The notes beneath the pieces were generated by a model. It saw only the letters and a list, made by a program, of their open reading frames with translations, was not told the DNA's origin and did no database searches. A stretch of DNA of 64,000 nucleotides from Bacteroidaceae bacterium (GTDB lineage: Bacteria > Bacteroidota > Bacteroidia > Bacteroidales > Bacteroidaceae), in NCBI GenBank assembly GCA_017427185.1, contig JAFRTJ010000006.1:1-64000 (forward strand). Reading direction: 5' to 3'. Positions 42,025-52,023 of the stretch are shown here, piece by piece (position 1 is the stretch's first letter; the number at the start of each line of letters is the position of its first letter). Position numbers and translations under genes: made by a program.

Positions 42025-44568
42025 ATGATACGAAAAATCTTTCTTACGTTGGCATTCTTTTTGAGTGCCTTTTGTGCTTTTGCCCAATCCATGACAGACG
42101 ATGCTGTCATTCAGTTTGTGCAGTCTGAGATGGAGAAAGGAACGAACCAGCAGGCAATAGTATCGAGACTCCTTCAGAAAGGAGTTACGCCTGAGCAATT
42201 GCGTCGTATCCGTAAGAAATACGAGGCTCAACAGTCTCAGTTGGGGGCAGTTGATTTACTTGGCCAGGATAAGGCTAAATCCAGTACCAATCGTTTGCGT
42301 ACCAATAAAGAAAAAGCTTTGGACCAACTTCAGCAACAGAATGGTTACATGGTGCGTTCAAAACGTGAGGAAATCGAGAGCCGATACAAAACTCGTACTC
42401 AGCGCGAGGAGGAGCTCAACGGAGAAGTCGGTTTTTTGGATATCGATTCGCTGGTTTATTACCAGAATCTTTTCAAGGATGAGAGCGAGGTCTTTGGGCG
42501 CAATATCTTTAACAATCAGTTTCTGACATTTGAACCCAACCAGAACATGGCCACGCCTTCCAATTATCGTTTGGGAGCCGGAGATAATGTGATCATTGAC
42601 GTGTGGGGTGCAAGTCAGGAAACATTTGAGGGAGTCATCAGCCCCGATGGCTATATCGTCGTAGATGGCGTTGGTCCCGTCAAACTGGCAGGACTTACTG
42701 TGCAGAAGGCCAAGGAAGTTATCAGAGCCAAACTGGGGCAATTCTACTCTGACTGCCATTTCAATCTTTCGGTGGGTGAGACCCGTACCATTATTGTTCA
42801 GGTGATGGGTGAGGTCAATGTTCCTGGAACCTATACGTTGAGCAGTCTTAGTTCTGCATTCAATGCTCTTTATGCGGCAGGTGGTATCAGTGATATCGGT
42901 ACATTGCGTGATATTAAAGTCTATCGTGCGGGTAAAGTTATTGCCACTATCGATGTCTACGATTATCTACTCAATGGCAATACAGCTGGCGATATCCGCC
43001 TTACAGACAATGATGTAGTGGTTGTAGGACCGTATGACTGTCTTGTCAATATACGAGGTAAGGTGAAACGGCCTATGTTCTATGAGATGAAGTCCAACGA
43101 GAGTGTCAAACAAGTCCTAACCTATGCAGGCGGATTTACAGGTGATGCTTATACAGGTAATGTTCGTTTGACTCGAAAGAAAGGTGCAGAGTACAGCATC
43201 CATACCATCGATGAATTCAAGATGAATGGATTCAATGTGGCTGATGGAGACTCTATTTATGTGGATAGTGTCATACCACGTTTCAGTAATATGGTAGAGG
43301 TTCGCGGAGCAGTCATGCATCCTGGTCAATTCCAACTCGAGGGTGATATTCAGAGCGTAAAAGGATTACTTCAGGCTGCAGACGGTTTACGAGAAGATGC
43401 CTTCACTAGTCGTGCCGTTATGCATCGGCAGAAGGAAGATCTCACTCTCGAGATGATTTCTTTAGATTTGGAAGGTATCATGGATGGTACAGCAGCAGAT
43501 GTTCCTTTGAAGAAGAACGATGTCCTTTTTGTTCCCAGTAAGATAGACATGAATGGAGAGCAAACACTGAAGATTAGTGGTGAGGTTATGTATCCTGGAA
43601 CTTATCAGTATGCAGAGAACACTTCTATCGAGGATCTTATTCTTCAGGCAGGTGGCCTTACTGATGCGGCTTCTATGGCCAAGGTGGATGTGTTCAGACG
43701 TGTTCGTAATGACAAAGCTACAGAGAATGAGGAAATAACAGCTGAGACTTTCACCTTCTCCCTCAATGATGGACTGAAATCTGAAGACAAAAATTTCAAA
43801 TTGAATCCTTATGACGAGGTGGTTGTCCGTAGGAGTCCTGGTTACAGCGAACAGCAAAGTGTCACTGTTCTGGGGTGTGTCAATTTCGAAGGTGAGTATG
43901 CGCTAACCAGTCAGAGCTATCGTCTAAGTGACCTAGTGAAAGCTGCAGGTGGACTTTCCTCTCTTGCGTATGCTAAGGGTGCCCGCCTGACTCGAAGACT
44001 CACTGAAGAAGAGCGCAACCAGCGTGAGAGCTCTCTCCGTATGGCTCAGATTCAGATGTACGAGGAGGCAATGGAGTCAGAAAAGACTTATAACATGGCT
44101 CAAGCGGACTCTTTGTTGACCCTGAAAATGGATTTGGGTTATACCTATCCAGTTGCTGTCAATCTTGACAAGGCACTCGAGAATCCTGGTTGTCAGGAAG
44201 ATATTGTATTACGCGAAGGGGATCGTTTGACAGTTCCCCAATATAGCAATACCGTGAAAATTACCGGTGAGGTTAGTTATCCCATCAGTATGAACTATAA
44301 GAAAGGTGAGAGTTTGAAATATTATATCAAACGTGCTGGTGGTTATGGTAATCGTGCCAAGAAGAAGGGTGTCTATGTTATTAACATGAATGGTTCAGTA
44401 GAGGAAATCAATCATCGCAGTACCAAGGCAATCCAGCCAGGTAGTGAGATTGTTGTGCCCACTAAAACCCAGAACAAACGTATGAGTACGGCTGAGATTA
44501 TGGCCATTACTTCAGGTGGTGCTTCTTTGGCAAGTGTTATCGTAGCCCTTATGAGTATTATTAAGTAG
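42025..44568 (+). CDS. Polysaccharide export outer-membrane protein (Wza-like, multi-SLBB)
   Basis: 848 residues from the ATG at 42025, which gives a signal peptide ending FCAFAQ. After a coiled N-terminal part (about 20-150), the polysaccharide export domain appears with YRLGAGDNVIIDVWGASQ and SPDGYIVVDGVGPVKLAGLTV. It is followed by several SLBB beta-grasp units marked by VMGEVNVPGTYTLSSLSSAF, VRGAVMHPGQF, ISGEVMYPGTYQYAEN, VLGCVNFEGEYAL and ITGEVSYPISMNY. A final hydrophobic helix (ITSGGASLASVIVALMSII) ends the chain. It forms the outer-membrane exit channel and works with the Wzz next door. Confidence 0.93.
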   Translation: MIRKIFLTLAFFLSAFCAFAQSMTDDAVIQFVQSEMEKGTNQQAIVSRLLQKGVTPEQLRRIRKKYEAQQSQLGAVDLLGQDKAKSSTNRLRTNKEKALDQLQQQNGYMVRSKREEIESRYKTRTQREEELNGEVGFLDIDSLVYYQNLFKDESEVFGRNIFNNQFLTFEPNQNMATPSNYRLGAGDNVIIDVWGASQETFEGVISPDGYIVVDGVGPVKLAGLTVQKAKEVIRAKLGQFYSDCHFNLSVGETRTIIVQVMGEVNVPGTYTLSSLSSAFNALYAAGGISDIGTLRDIKVYRAGKVIATIDVYDYLLNGNTAGDIRLTDNDVVVVGPYDCLVNIRGKVKRPMFYEMKSNESVKQVLTYAGGFTGDAYTGNVRLTRKKGAEYSIHTIDEFKMNGFNVADGDSIYVDSVIPRFSNMVEVRGAVMHPGQFQLEGDIQSVKGLLQAADGLREDAFTSRAVMHRQKEDLTLEMISLDLEGIMDGTAADVPLKKNDVLFVPSKIDMNGEQTLKISGEVMYPGTYQYAENTSIEDLILQAGGLTDAASMAKVDVFRRVRNDKATENEEITAETFTFSLNDGLKSEDKNFKLNPYDEVVVRRSPGYSEQQSVTVLGCVNFEGEYALTSQSYRLSDLVKAAGGLSSLAYAKGARLTRRLTEEERNQRESSLRMAQIQMYEEAMESEKTYNMAQADSLLTLKMDLGYTYPVAVNLDKALENPGCQEDIVLREGDRLTVPQYSNTVKITGEVSYPISMNYKKGESLKYYIKRAGGYGNRAKKKGVYVINMNGSVEEINHRSTKAIQPGSEIVVPTKTQNKRMSTAEIMAITSGGASLASVIVALMSIIK

Positions 44569-44581
44569 AAGGGGTGAACTT

Positions 44582-45646
44582 ATGGAAGAGCAAAAGAAAG
44601 AAGAGTTCGTTATTGATTTAAGAGAACTTGCTCGAACTATATGGGGAAAGAAGAAAATGTTCTTCAAAGTCTTGCCGGTTGTATTCATACTATCATGTAT
44701 TTGGATATTTCCTAAACCTCGATATTACAGGAGTGAAGTGAGTTTAGCACCAGAGATGTCCAATAGCGCCTCGATGGGATCTCTGGGAAGTATTGCTTCT
44801 TCTTTAGGTTTTGACATAGGCGAGATGGGGACGGATGATGCTATATATCCCTTGTTGTATCCTGATTTGTTTGCTTCTAGCAACTTTGTGGTTGGATTGT
44901 TCGATATTCATGTTGTATCTTCGGATAACGAAGTGGATACCGACTATTATACATATATGTCTAAAATGCAAAAAATATGTATCTGGGATTATCCTAAGAG
45001 GTGGTTTCGTAAATTAAAGAAGAGTATTTTTCCGAAAAAGAAAGTATTTTCGCTTGGCAAAGGAAGTGACCTCAATGCTTTTTCGCTCACGGAGGAGCAG
45101 TATGGAATTGTTGAAAAAGTGAAGAAAAAGATACTTTGCAACGTGGATAAGAAGACAATGGTCATAACGATAAATGTAACAGATCAGGATCCTTTGATTG
45201 CTGCCACAATGGCTGATAGTGTACGTGTTCGACTACAAAATTATATTACTGACTATCGTACTAATAAAGCTCGCATTGATGAAATGCATTATCAGGAGAT
45301 GGCAGATAAGTCTCTAGAGGAATATCAAAAATCATGTGCCAAATATGCGAGATATGCAGATAGCCATAAAAACAGTTTGTTGCAATCCGTAAATACTGAG
45401 ATTAGTGCTTTAGAGAATGAGATGCAACAAAATTATACAGTTTATTCTGCTTATATGACTCAATTGCAGGCTGCAAGAGCTCGTGTTCAGGAACGTACTC
45501 CTGCATTTACTATTATTCAGGCTGCCTTTGTGCCAGTAAAACCTGCTGGTCCGAAGCGTCTTGTTTTTGTCTTGGGAATGTGTTTCTTAGCATGTGTTGT
45601 TGTGTCTTTATACATAGTTAAGGATCAGTTGCTTCCTAAATGGTAG
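44582..45646 (+). CDS. Wzz-type chain-length determinant
   Basis: 354 residues with two membrane helices (VLPVVFILSCIWIF near residue 33 and LVFVLGMCFLACVVVSLYIV near the end) and a periplasmic coiled region between them. The proline-rich motif before helix 2 (APVPVKPAGPKR-like, here FVPVKPAGPKR) is typical. There is no C-terminal tyrosine kinase domain. It sets polymer length together with the polymerase. Confidence 0.9.
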   Translation: MEEQKKEEFVIDLRELARTIWGKKKMFFKVLPVVFILSCIWIFPKPRYYRSEVSLAPEMSNSASMGSLGSIASSLGFDIGEMGTDDAIYPLLYPDLFASSNFVVGLFDIHVVSSDNEVDTDYYTYMSKMQKICIWDYPKRWFRKLKKSIFPKKKVFSLGKGSDLNAFSLTEEQYGIVEKVKKKILCNVDKKTMVITINVTDQDPLIAATMADSVRVRLQNYITDYRTNKARIDEMHYQEMADKSLEEYQKSCAKYARYADSHKNSLLQSVNTEISALENEMQQNYTVYSAYMTQLQAARARVQERTPAFTIIQAAFVPVKPAGPKRLVFVLGMCFLACVVVSLYIVKDQLLPKW

Positions 45647-45665
45647 CTTGTAATCTGTTTGATAG

Positions 45666-47207
45666 GTGAACTCAGCTCAACGAATCATAGTAAATTCACT
45701 TGCCCAGCAGATAAGGTCGGTACTGAATGTTTGTCTTTCATTATATTCCACACGAATTGTGCTGGAGGCTCTGGGACAAAATGACTATGGGATATATTCG
45801 TTGATTGGCGGAGTTGTGGCAATGCTCTCTTTCTTGACAAATGCTATGGTGGTGACTACTCAGCGCCAACTGTCATTTTATCACGGTAAAGGCCTATGGA
45901 AGGAAGTTCATTGTATGTTCTCAAACAGTCTTTTCCTTCACTTTGTTATTGGTGTAACATTGGCAGTGGTATTGTCTACTGCAAGTCCATTTTTTTTCAA
46001 TGGTTTTCTAAACATAGATGCATCGCGGACAGAAACGGCTAAGATAGTATACCTTCTGGTTGTTGTGTCTTTGTTTGTCACATTTCTTACAGCCCCCTTT
46101 CGTGCTTTGTTCATTGCGCGCGAAAATATAGTTTATATATCTATTATTGATGTTGTTGATGGTGTCATCAAACTGATAGCTGCCATTTGGTTATTGCACT
46201 GCCCTTTTGACCGTCTCATTGCTTATGCTTGTATCGTCGTTGGTATCACGACATTTAATTTTGCAGCCCTAGCATCATGGGCACAAATCAATTTCGAGGA
46301 AAGTACCCTGTTCCCCAGAAGAAAAGACATCAATCGTCAGTCACTGCGAGAGCTGACAGGTTTTGCTGGATGGACAGTTTATAGTCAACTCTGTGTTATA
46401 GGACGTACTCAAGGCGTAGCCATCGTGTTGAATCGTTTTTATGGTACTATTATTAATGCAGCCTATGGTATCGCCCAACATGTGTTTGGCTCTATTCAGT
46501 TTATAGCAGTATCGGTAACCAACGCTATGGCTCCTCAGATTATGAAAGCAGAGGGAAGTGGTGACCGAAAACGTATGCTTCATCTGTCTGAACTTTTGAG
46601 CAAATATGCTGTTTTGTTATTGTCCACAGTGACAATACCATTGGTCTTTGAGATGCCTGCTGTATTGAAGTTGTGGCTGGGCAATGTGCCAGATAATACG
46701 GTTCTCTTGTGCCGTTTCATCCTTTTAACTGCATTATGCGACCAGATTACTATCGGTCTTGGAACTGCTAATCAGGCCATTGGACGCATCAGGAACTATT
46801 CCATTATTGTAAACACTATTAAAGTGTTGACTCTCCCAGCGTTTTGGATATGTCTATATTTAGGTTACTCTTTAATCATAGCCATGTATATTTACTTATG
46901 CTTTGAATTACTTTGTGCCATGATACGGCTGCCATTCCTCAAGTATACGGCTGGACTCTCCATACACCATTTTTTCAATCATGTTTTTGCAAAGGTGGCA
47001 GTACCTTTGATGGCCATATCTGCTGCCAGTTGGATTGTTACCAGCTATGTCCAGGTTCCGTTCCGATTCTTGATTACAGGGACGGTTGCATTAGTTGCAG
47101 CAATAGTTTCAGCTTGGTTTTTTTCCATGGAATATGTGGAACGCAAAACTATGAAAAAAATGGTAAAAAAGATACAGAAAATGTATTTGTGTTTTATTGG
47201 ATGGTAA
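45666..47207 (+). CDS. Wzx-type flippase, MATE/MVF superfamily
   Basis: 513 residues from a GTG at 45666 (MNSAQRIIVNSLAQQIRSVLNV), with about 12-14 hydrophobic helices. Sequence such as YSTRIVLEALGQNDYGIYSLIGGVVAMLSFLTNAM is typical of polysaccharide-unit translocases. It moves lipid-linked repeat units to the periplasmic side. Its stop overlaps the next start by seven bases. Confidence 0.9.
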   Translation: MNSAQRIIVNSLAQQIRSVLNVCLSLYSTRIVLEALGQNDYGIYSLIGGVVAMLSFLTNAMVVTTQRQLSFYHGKGLWKEVHCMFSNSLFLHFVIGVTLAVVLSTASPFFFNGFLNIDASRTETAKIVYLLVVVSLFVTFLTAPFRALFIARENIVYISIIDVVDGVIKLIAAIWLLHCPFDRLIAYACIVVGITTFNFAALASWAQINFEESTLFPRRKDINRQSLRELTGFAGWTVYSQLCVIGRTQGVAIVLNRFYGTIINAAYGIAQHVFGSIQFIAVSVTNAMAPQIMKAEGSGDRKRMLHLSELLSKYAVLLLSTVTIPLVFEMPAVLKLWLGNVPDNTVLLCRFILLTALCDQITIGLGTANQAIGRIRNYSIIVNTIKVLTLPAFWICLYLGYSLIIAMYIYLCFELLCAMIRLPFLKYTAGLSIHHFFNHVFAKVAVPLMAISAASWIVTSYVQVPFRFLITGTVALVAAIVSAWFFSMEYVERKTMKKMVKKIQKMYLCFIGW

Positions 47208-48130
47208 TTACTAACAATTCAACATATAAACAGTTGCGCCATGTGTTGCGTCCGATTAGAACAGCTTACGAGTTGCTCTTGGGCAAGTTGTCTCCAAGAC
47301 GGTTGGCTGCAATGCATTATAAACGGATATACGGTGTTGATATTAATTGGAGTAACCCTAAAAACATTGATGAGAAGATAAATTGGTTGAAGTTCTACTC
47401 CGACACGTCCCGCTGGACACTGTTGGCCGATAAATATCGAGTTCGGCAGTATGTTAAGGAATGTGGACTTGGTGATACACTCGTTAAGCTTTATGGCATG
47501 TGGGAACGTGCCGCGGAAATAGACTGGGAAGCTCTGCCCAACCAATTCGTGATGAAGACTAACCATGGTAGTGGTGACGTTTTGATTTGTCGCGACAAGC
47601 AATCAATAGATTATGTATATTGGACAAAGATATTCGATAAATGGTTGCACACTGACTTTGGAAGTCTGATGGGTGAACCTCACTACAAACATATTCCACC
47701 TTGTATCATTGCGGAGGAACTGCTTGACGTCAGCAAGCAACCCATCGCTTCGTCGTCATTGATAGATTACAAGATCTGGTCTTTCAACGGAAAGCCTTCC
47801 TATATTTGGTGCTGTATCAACCGAACCCCACAATCTGTTGAGGTCATTACTTATGACACCGAGTGGAATGTCCATCCAGAATTTTCTGTGGATACTCCAC
47901 ACTATATTTTGACCGACAAGAGAATACCTCGTCCCAAGTCTTTGGAAAGGATGCTTCAGGCTGCATCAATATTATCAAAAGGTCTTCCGCAGGTAAGGGT
48001 AGACTTCTATGAGGTTGACGGCAAAGCCTATTTTGGTGAGCTTACACTCACTTCATCGTCTGGTCTCAACTATTTTTATACAGAGGAATTCAGAAATCAT
48101 TTAGGAGAGTATTGTCAGTTGCCTTTATGA
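47201..48130 (+). CDS. TupA-like ATP-grasp protein 1
   Basis: 309 residues from the ATG at 47201. It resembles the TupA-like ATP-grasp family: DEKINWLKFYSDTSRWTLLADKYRVRQYVKECGL, FVMKTNHGSGDVLICRDK, IIAEELLD, DYKIWSFNGKPSYIW, and PQVRVDFYEVDGKAYFGELTLTSSSG. TupA of Bacillus acts in teichuronopeptide synthesis, so amide-bond formation on a polysaccharide is a reasonable but untested guess. A paralogue lies at 53782-54687. It overlaps the flippase and polymerase genes. Confidence 0.82.
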   Translation: MVITNNSTYKQLRHVLRPIRTAYELLLGKLSPRRLAAMHYKRIYGVDINWSNPKNIDEKINWLKFYSDTSRWTLLADKYRVRQYVKECGLGDTLVKLYGMWERAAEIDWEALPNQFVMKTNHGSGDVLICRDKQSIDYVYWTKIFDKWLHTDFGSLMGEPHYKHIPPCIIAEELLDVSKQPIASSSLIDYKIWSFNGKPSYIWCCINRTPQSVEVITYDTEWNVHPEFSVDTPHYILTDKRIPRPKSLERMLQAASILSKGLPQVRVDFYEVDGKAYFGELTLTSSSGLNYFYTEEFRNHLGEYCQLPL

Positions 48131-49380
48131 AATTGAGATTGAGTTTTGATATTTTAGATCTGAAGTGGATACTATGGATATTGGTTCCCATCATGGTGTT
48201 TCATGCTTCATTGACACTGAATGTTTATGAGAGTATGATGCCTTTGTCCTATCTTTTACAGTTTCTTGATATCCTGTTGTTCCTGTTCTCTTTTTATCTT
48301 TTTATTGCTCGCCCAATCTTAGGCCGTTTCGATTTCTTGATGGTAGGATACATTATCATGATGATAGGCATTACGGCAATAGCATCAACCGATCTGAAAA
48401 ATATGATTTATACAGCTGTGGATGTTCTTTTCATGGTCATATTGTTCAACTATTGTAAAGAAGGAAAAATGCCAATTCTTTTGAGGACGTTTTCTTTTTC
48501 TTTGTCAGTTTGTGTTTATATTAATTTTATAGTGTTGATATCGGATACTTCATGGATGATAGTAGACGACAAGAATCTTTTTGGATATATTCTTGGAGAT
48601 AATTACAATCAAGTGGTCTCTCGTATTATTCCAGCTATGCTTTGCAGTATTTTGACTTCGAAGTATGGATTGTTGTGGAAGATCAATTGTTTTGCTACTT
48701 TCGTAACGGGTTTTTTAGGAGTTTTGTTTCTTGGTTCAATGACAGCGACCACAGGATTGATATTGTTTGTCTTATTCTGTGCAATACCCAGTATCTCTCT
48801 TAAACGGCTAGGAGTATGGGGAATGTTTATATTTTATGTTTTTTTTCAGATTGCCGTATGTTTTAATGGCACAAGTCTTCAGAATAATGATTTGGCAGTT
48901 TATATTATCGTTGATGTCTTAGGAAAAGACATTACCTTTACACATAGAACAGAATTATGGGATGCAGCATTACGTGTCTTCACAGAATCTCCTTTGTTTG
49001 GTAACGGTTATGTTGATAGAGATTGGTATCTGAGTAACATGAGTAGTTTGGCAATGGGACCTCATAACCTCATTTTTTATATTATGATATCTGGTGGCAT
49101 TGTTCTTTTAGGAGTATTTCTTTGCTTGTTTGTAATGGCAATAACTAGATGTGTGAAGTCTACAGAGTCATCTCGTCGAAAAATGAATTTATTGTTTGGA
49201 TTGGCTGTATTCTTGTTCATGCAGACGATGGAATATTATCCATTCTTTTTTAACTTCCTCCTTCTTAGTCTGGCATATTATTATGCGGAGTTTAATATAG
49301 ATAAAAACACACATTTTGCAATTTCCTCTGTAAGTAACCTAATTAAAGAAGATTATGGAAAAGCAGATACAATCGATTAA
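48127..49380 (+). CDS. Wzy-type O-antigen/capsule polymerase
   Basis: 417 residues from the ATG at 48127, which overlaps the previous stop (ATGA). About ten hydrophobic helices, with a large loop containing FTHRTELWDAALRVFTESPLFGNGYVDRDW and then MGPHNLIFYIMISGGIVLLGVFL, the His-Asn-x-x-x helix of the O-antigen ligase/polymerase family. The region is visibly more AT-rich than the flanking housekeeping genes. Confidence 0.82.
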   Translation: MKLRLSFDILDLKWILWILVPIMVFHASLTLNVYESMMPLSYLLQFLDILLFLFSFYLFIARPILGRFDFLMVGYIIMMIGITAIASTDLKNMIYTAVDVLFMVILFNYCKEGKMPILLRTFSFSLSVCVYINFIVLISDTSWMIVDDKNLFGYILGDNYNQVVSRIIPAMLCSILTSKYGLLWKINCFATFVTGFLGVLFLGSMTATTGLILFVLFCAIPSISLKRLGVWGMFIFYVFFQIAVCFNGTSLQNNDLAVYIIVDVLGKDITFTHRTELWDAALRVFTESPLFGNGYVDRDWYLSNMSSLAMGPHNLIFYIMISGGIVLLGVFLCLFVMAITRCVKSTESSRRKMNLLFGLAVFLFMQTMEYYPFFFNFLLLSLAYYYAEFNIDKNTHFAISSVSNLIKEDYGKADTID

Positions 49381-50560
49381 AACTGCAATAGTTGCGGTTA
49401 CTTACAATCGCATGGATAGTTTGCAACGTCTTCTCACTTCGCTAGAGCAAGCGCATTATACGGAAGAAGTTTTTTTGATTATCAGTATTGACAAAAGTGA
49501 TTCTGATGAAATTGCATGTTTTGCTAACCAGTATTGTTGGCCTTATGGAGAGAAGATTGTTGTCGTGCAATCTCGGAATTTGGGTCTTCGTAACCATATG
49601 CTATCTTTGGGCCAGCATTTCTCAAACTTCGATGCGTTGATAGTTTTAGAAGATGATATTACTGTTTCTCCCGCATTTTATGATTATGTGAAAGCATGCA
49701 CATCTCAGTATTCCGATGATGATCGTGTTGCAGGAATAAGTCTTTATGGGCATACCGTTTGCAATCTGAATGGTCTTCCTTTTATTCCTGCAAAATCTGA
49801 ATATGATGTTTATTTTATGCATTATGCTGCATCGTGGGGCGAGGTGTGGATGAAAAGGCAATGGTGTGCATTTTACGAATGGTATCAAAGCCATAGCGAA
49901 GAGTTTTATTTGGATTATCTTCCATCCAGTATTAACCAATGGCCCAGAACATCTTGGCTAAAGTATCACATACGCTATTGCATAGAAAATCAGAAGTATT
50001 TTGTCTACCCATATGCCAGCTATTCAACTAACAATAGTGATCCGGGAGTTCATTACCATTATTCTGACACTTTATTCCAATCTGTTTTACAGATAACTCC
50101 TCAATTTGAGTTTCGGTTGCCTTCTTTGGATGAATCAATCGTTCGATATGACGGTTTCTTCGAACCAAAATTTTTAGCTGCATATCTATCCGTAGATGAT
50201 AAGGAATTATGTGTCGATCTATACGGAATGAAGCATCCTTGTCTATATCATCGTTATCTTTTATCTACCCAAAGTCACCCTTATCGAGTTGTCCGTTCCT
50301 TTGCATTGGAATTGCGCCCGATAGAGATGAACATCATTCAGGATCGGCAGGGGCAAGGTATATGGCTTTATGACACAAGGGAATCTGCTATTGCTCCAAA
50401 GGTAGATGCATATCAGAGATATTATTACCTGTATGGTAAAGCGTTTTACCACGCAATTTTCATGTTGGGAGGATGGGGAATCTTCAAACTGCTTGTAGAT
50501 TTGGTTGCTTATAAACTGAATAAAGTATTTCATTGGCATTTGCCATGCCATCTTAATTGA
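49355..50560 (+). CDS. Glycosyltransferase, GT-A type
   Basis: 401 residues. The first 100 residues have a GT2-like fold: IKTAIVAVTYNRMDSLQRLLTSL and the metal-binding ALIVLEDDITVSP. The rest is long and not assigned, with AASWGEVWMKRQW resembling sugar transferases of the mannosyl type. It overlaps the polymerase gene by 26 bases. It likely adds one sugar of the repeat unit. Confidence 0.82.
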   Translation: MEKQIQSIKTAIVAVTYNRMDSLQRLLTSLEQAHYTEEVFLIISIDKSDSDEIACFANQYCWPYGEKIVVVQSRNLGLRNHMLSLGQHFSNFDALIVLEDDITVSPAFYDYVKACTSQYSDDDRVAGISLYGHTVCNLNGLPFIPAKSEYDVYFMHYAASWGEVWMKRQWCAFYEWYQSHSEEFYLDYLPSSINQWPRTSWLKYHIRYCIENQKYFVYPYASYSTNNSDPGVHYHYSDTLFQSVLQITPQFEFRLPSLDESIVRYDGFFEPKFLAAYLSVDDKELCVDLYGMKHPCLYHRYLLSTQSHPYRVVRSFALELRPIEMNIIQDRQGQGIWLYDTRESAIAPKVDAYQRYYYLYGKAFYHAIFMLGGWGIFKLLVDLVAYKLNKVFHWHLPCHLN

Positions 50561-50748
50561 AGAATGACTATTTGAACATCCTGTTTTCTCTCTCAACTTC
50601 GGCTATCTACAACTATCGAATGCTGTTTTACTCTTCGACTAATTCTTTTTTTCCATAAAAATCGCAGAATTCTAATCTGTTTGGAGTTCACATAGTTGGA
50701 GGAAATAGGCGCGGTAAATGGACACTTCAAAAACAAAAGCATTCTTAT

Positions 50749-50779
50749 TTTGTTGTTTGAGGAAAAAGAAGTACCTTTG
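50749..50779 (+). promoter_or_regulatory. Internal promoter (TTTG, 19-base spacer, TACCTTTG)
   Basis: TTTG at 50749-50752 and TACCTTTG at 50772-50779 lie in the 258-base gap before the next glycosyltransferase, so the last two plus-strand genes can be read separately. The gap holds nothing else recognised. Confidence 0.6.
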
Positions 50780-50818
50780 CAGGCCCATAGGTGTTTATGC
50801 TCTACCGAATTTGACTAT

Positions 50819-52006
50819 ATGAACATACTTTTCGTCTCTCAATACTATCCGCAACGCATTGTCAAAAGATGTCAGTGTATCTCCAAAATAGGTCTCAACT
50901 GGGCTGCACACAATCTCTCGCAAGCCATCATTCGTGGATTTGAGGCTTGCCAACAGAATTTTCATGTTCTCAACGTGACTCCCATGAGTTCTTTCCCTGC
51001 ATTTGCTAATCGCCCTTGGGTGCCTGGGTGTCAGGAAGATAATGTAGAGAGCCTGTCTTATGTCAACCTGGCATATTATAAAAGGAAGGACACATGCAGA
51101 AAGGTTGAACGGGCTTTGTTTTCTTGGTGCAGAAAGACAGGAGGTGAGAAAATTATTTTCTTCTACAACTTCAACTATCTGAATTCCATTATTCCTTTAA
51201 AGAAAGCATTCCCTGATGTGAAGGCTGTACTGCTTGTCACGGATCTTCCGGAATATAGGGTACGTGAGAATAAACTGCTCAGCAAGTTCAACGAACTGAT
51301 ATCTCCAGAGCGGAAGGCGAGAGAAGGTGAAAAATTCAACTATGTAGATGGATATGTGTTGCTTGCCTCGAGAATGAGGGAACGTTTGCCGATGGGAGAG
51401 AAACCTTGGTTGCTCATGGAAGGCATATACAATGATGAAACATCATTGGAGGGAAGCATTAAAGATCCGCATAAAGTGTTGATGTACACAGGAAATCTGG
51501 GGGCTCGCTACGGAATACGACTATTACTGGATGCCTTCCGGCTCATTGGGGATAGTGAATACAGACTATGGGTTAGAGGAAATGGAGAATTGGCATCGCT
51601 TGTGAAAGAACGTGCCCAAGAAGATTCACGCATCGTGTACCTTGAGCAAATGAGTCGCGAGGAACTTATGAAGAAGGAGCAGGAAGCCACGCTGCTTATC
51701 AATCCTGTTCTATCCTCTCAGGAATTCACACCTTTCTTTTTCCCTTCCAAGACATTGGAATACATGGCTTCAGGAACACCTACTTTGATGGCAAAGCTTT
51801 CCTGTATCCCTTCTGATTATTATGAGCACCTTTTCTTTTTTGAAGAGGAGAGTGTGGAAGGGATGGCTGCAGAGATATGCCGTATATGTGAGATGCCTGA
51901 GCAGGTGCGAAACAGTTTTGGGCGTAAAGCATCTGAATTTATTTTGAGCAAGAAGTCTCCCAAGGAGCAGATTTCTCGAGTGGTAGATTTTTTTGAATCT
52001 TTGTGA
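50819..52006 (+). CDS. Glycosyltransferase, GT4-like (GT-B fold)
   Basis: 395 residues from the ATG at 50819 (MNILFVSQYYPQRIVKRCQ). The C-terminal half has VLMYTGNLGARYGIRLLLDAF, YRLWVRGNGELASLV, VYLEQMSREELMKKEQEATLLINP and FFFPSKTLEYMASGTPTLM, the donor-binding motifs of GT4 enzymes. An upstream frame to 50696 has no coding character and overlaps the promoter. Confidence 0.87.
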   Translation: MNILFVSQYYPQRIVKRCQCISKIGLNWAAHNLSQAIIRGFEACQQNFHVLNVTPMSSFPAFANRPWVPGCQEDNVESLSYVNLAYYKRKDTCRKVERALFSWCRKTGGEKIIFFYNFNYLNSIIPLKKAFPDVKAVLLVTDLPEYRVRENKLLSKFNELISPERKAREGEKFNYVDGYVLLASRMRERLPMGEKPWLLMEGIYNDETSLEGSIKDPHKVLMYTGNLGARYGIRLLLDAFRLIGDSEYRLWVRGNGELASLVKERAQEDSRIVYLEQMSREELMKKEQEATLLINPVLSSQEFTPFFFPSKTLEYMASGTPTLMAKLSCIPSDYYEHLFFFEEESVEGMAAEICRICEMPEQVRNSFGRKASEFILSKKSPKEQISRVVDFFESL

Positions 52007-52023
52007 TTAAGCAATGGAAAACT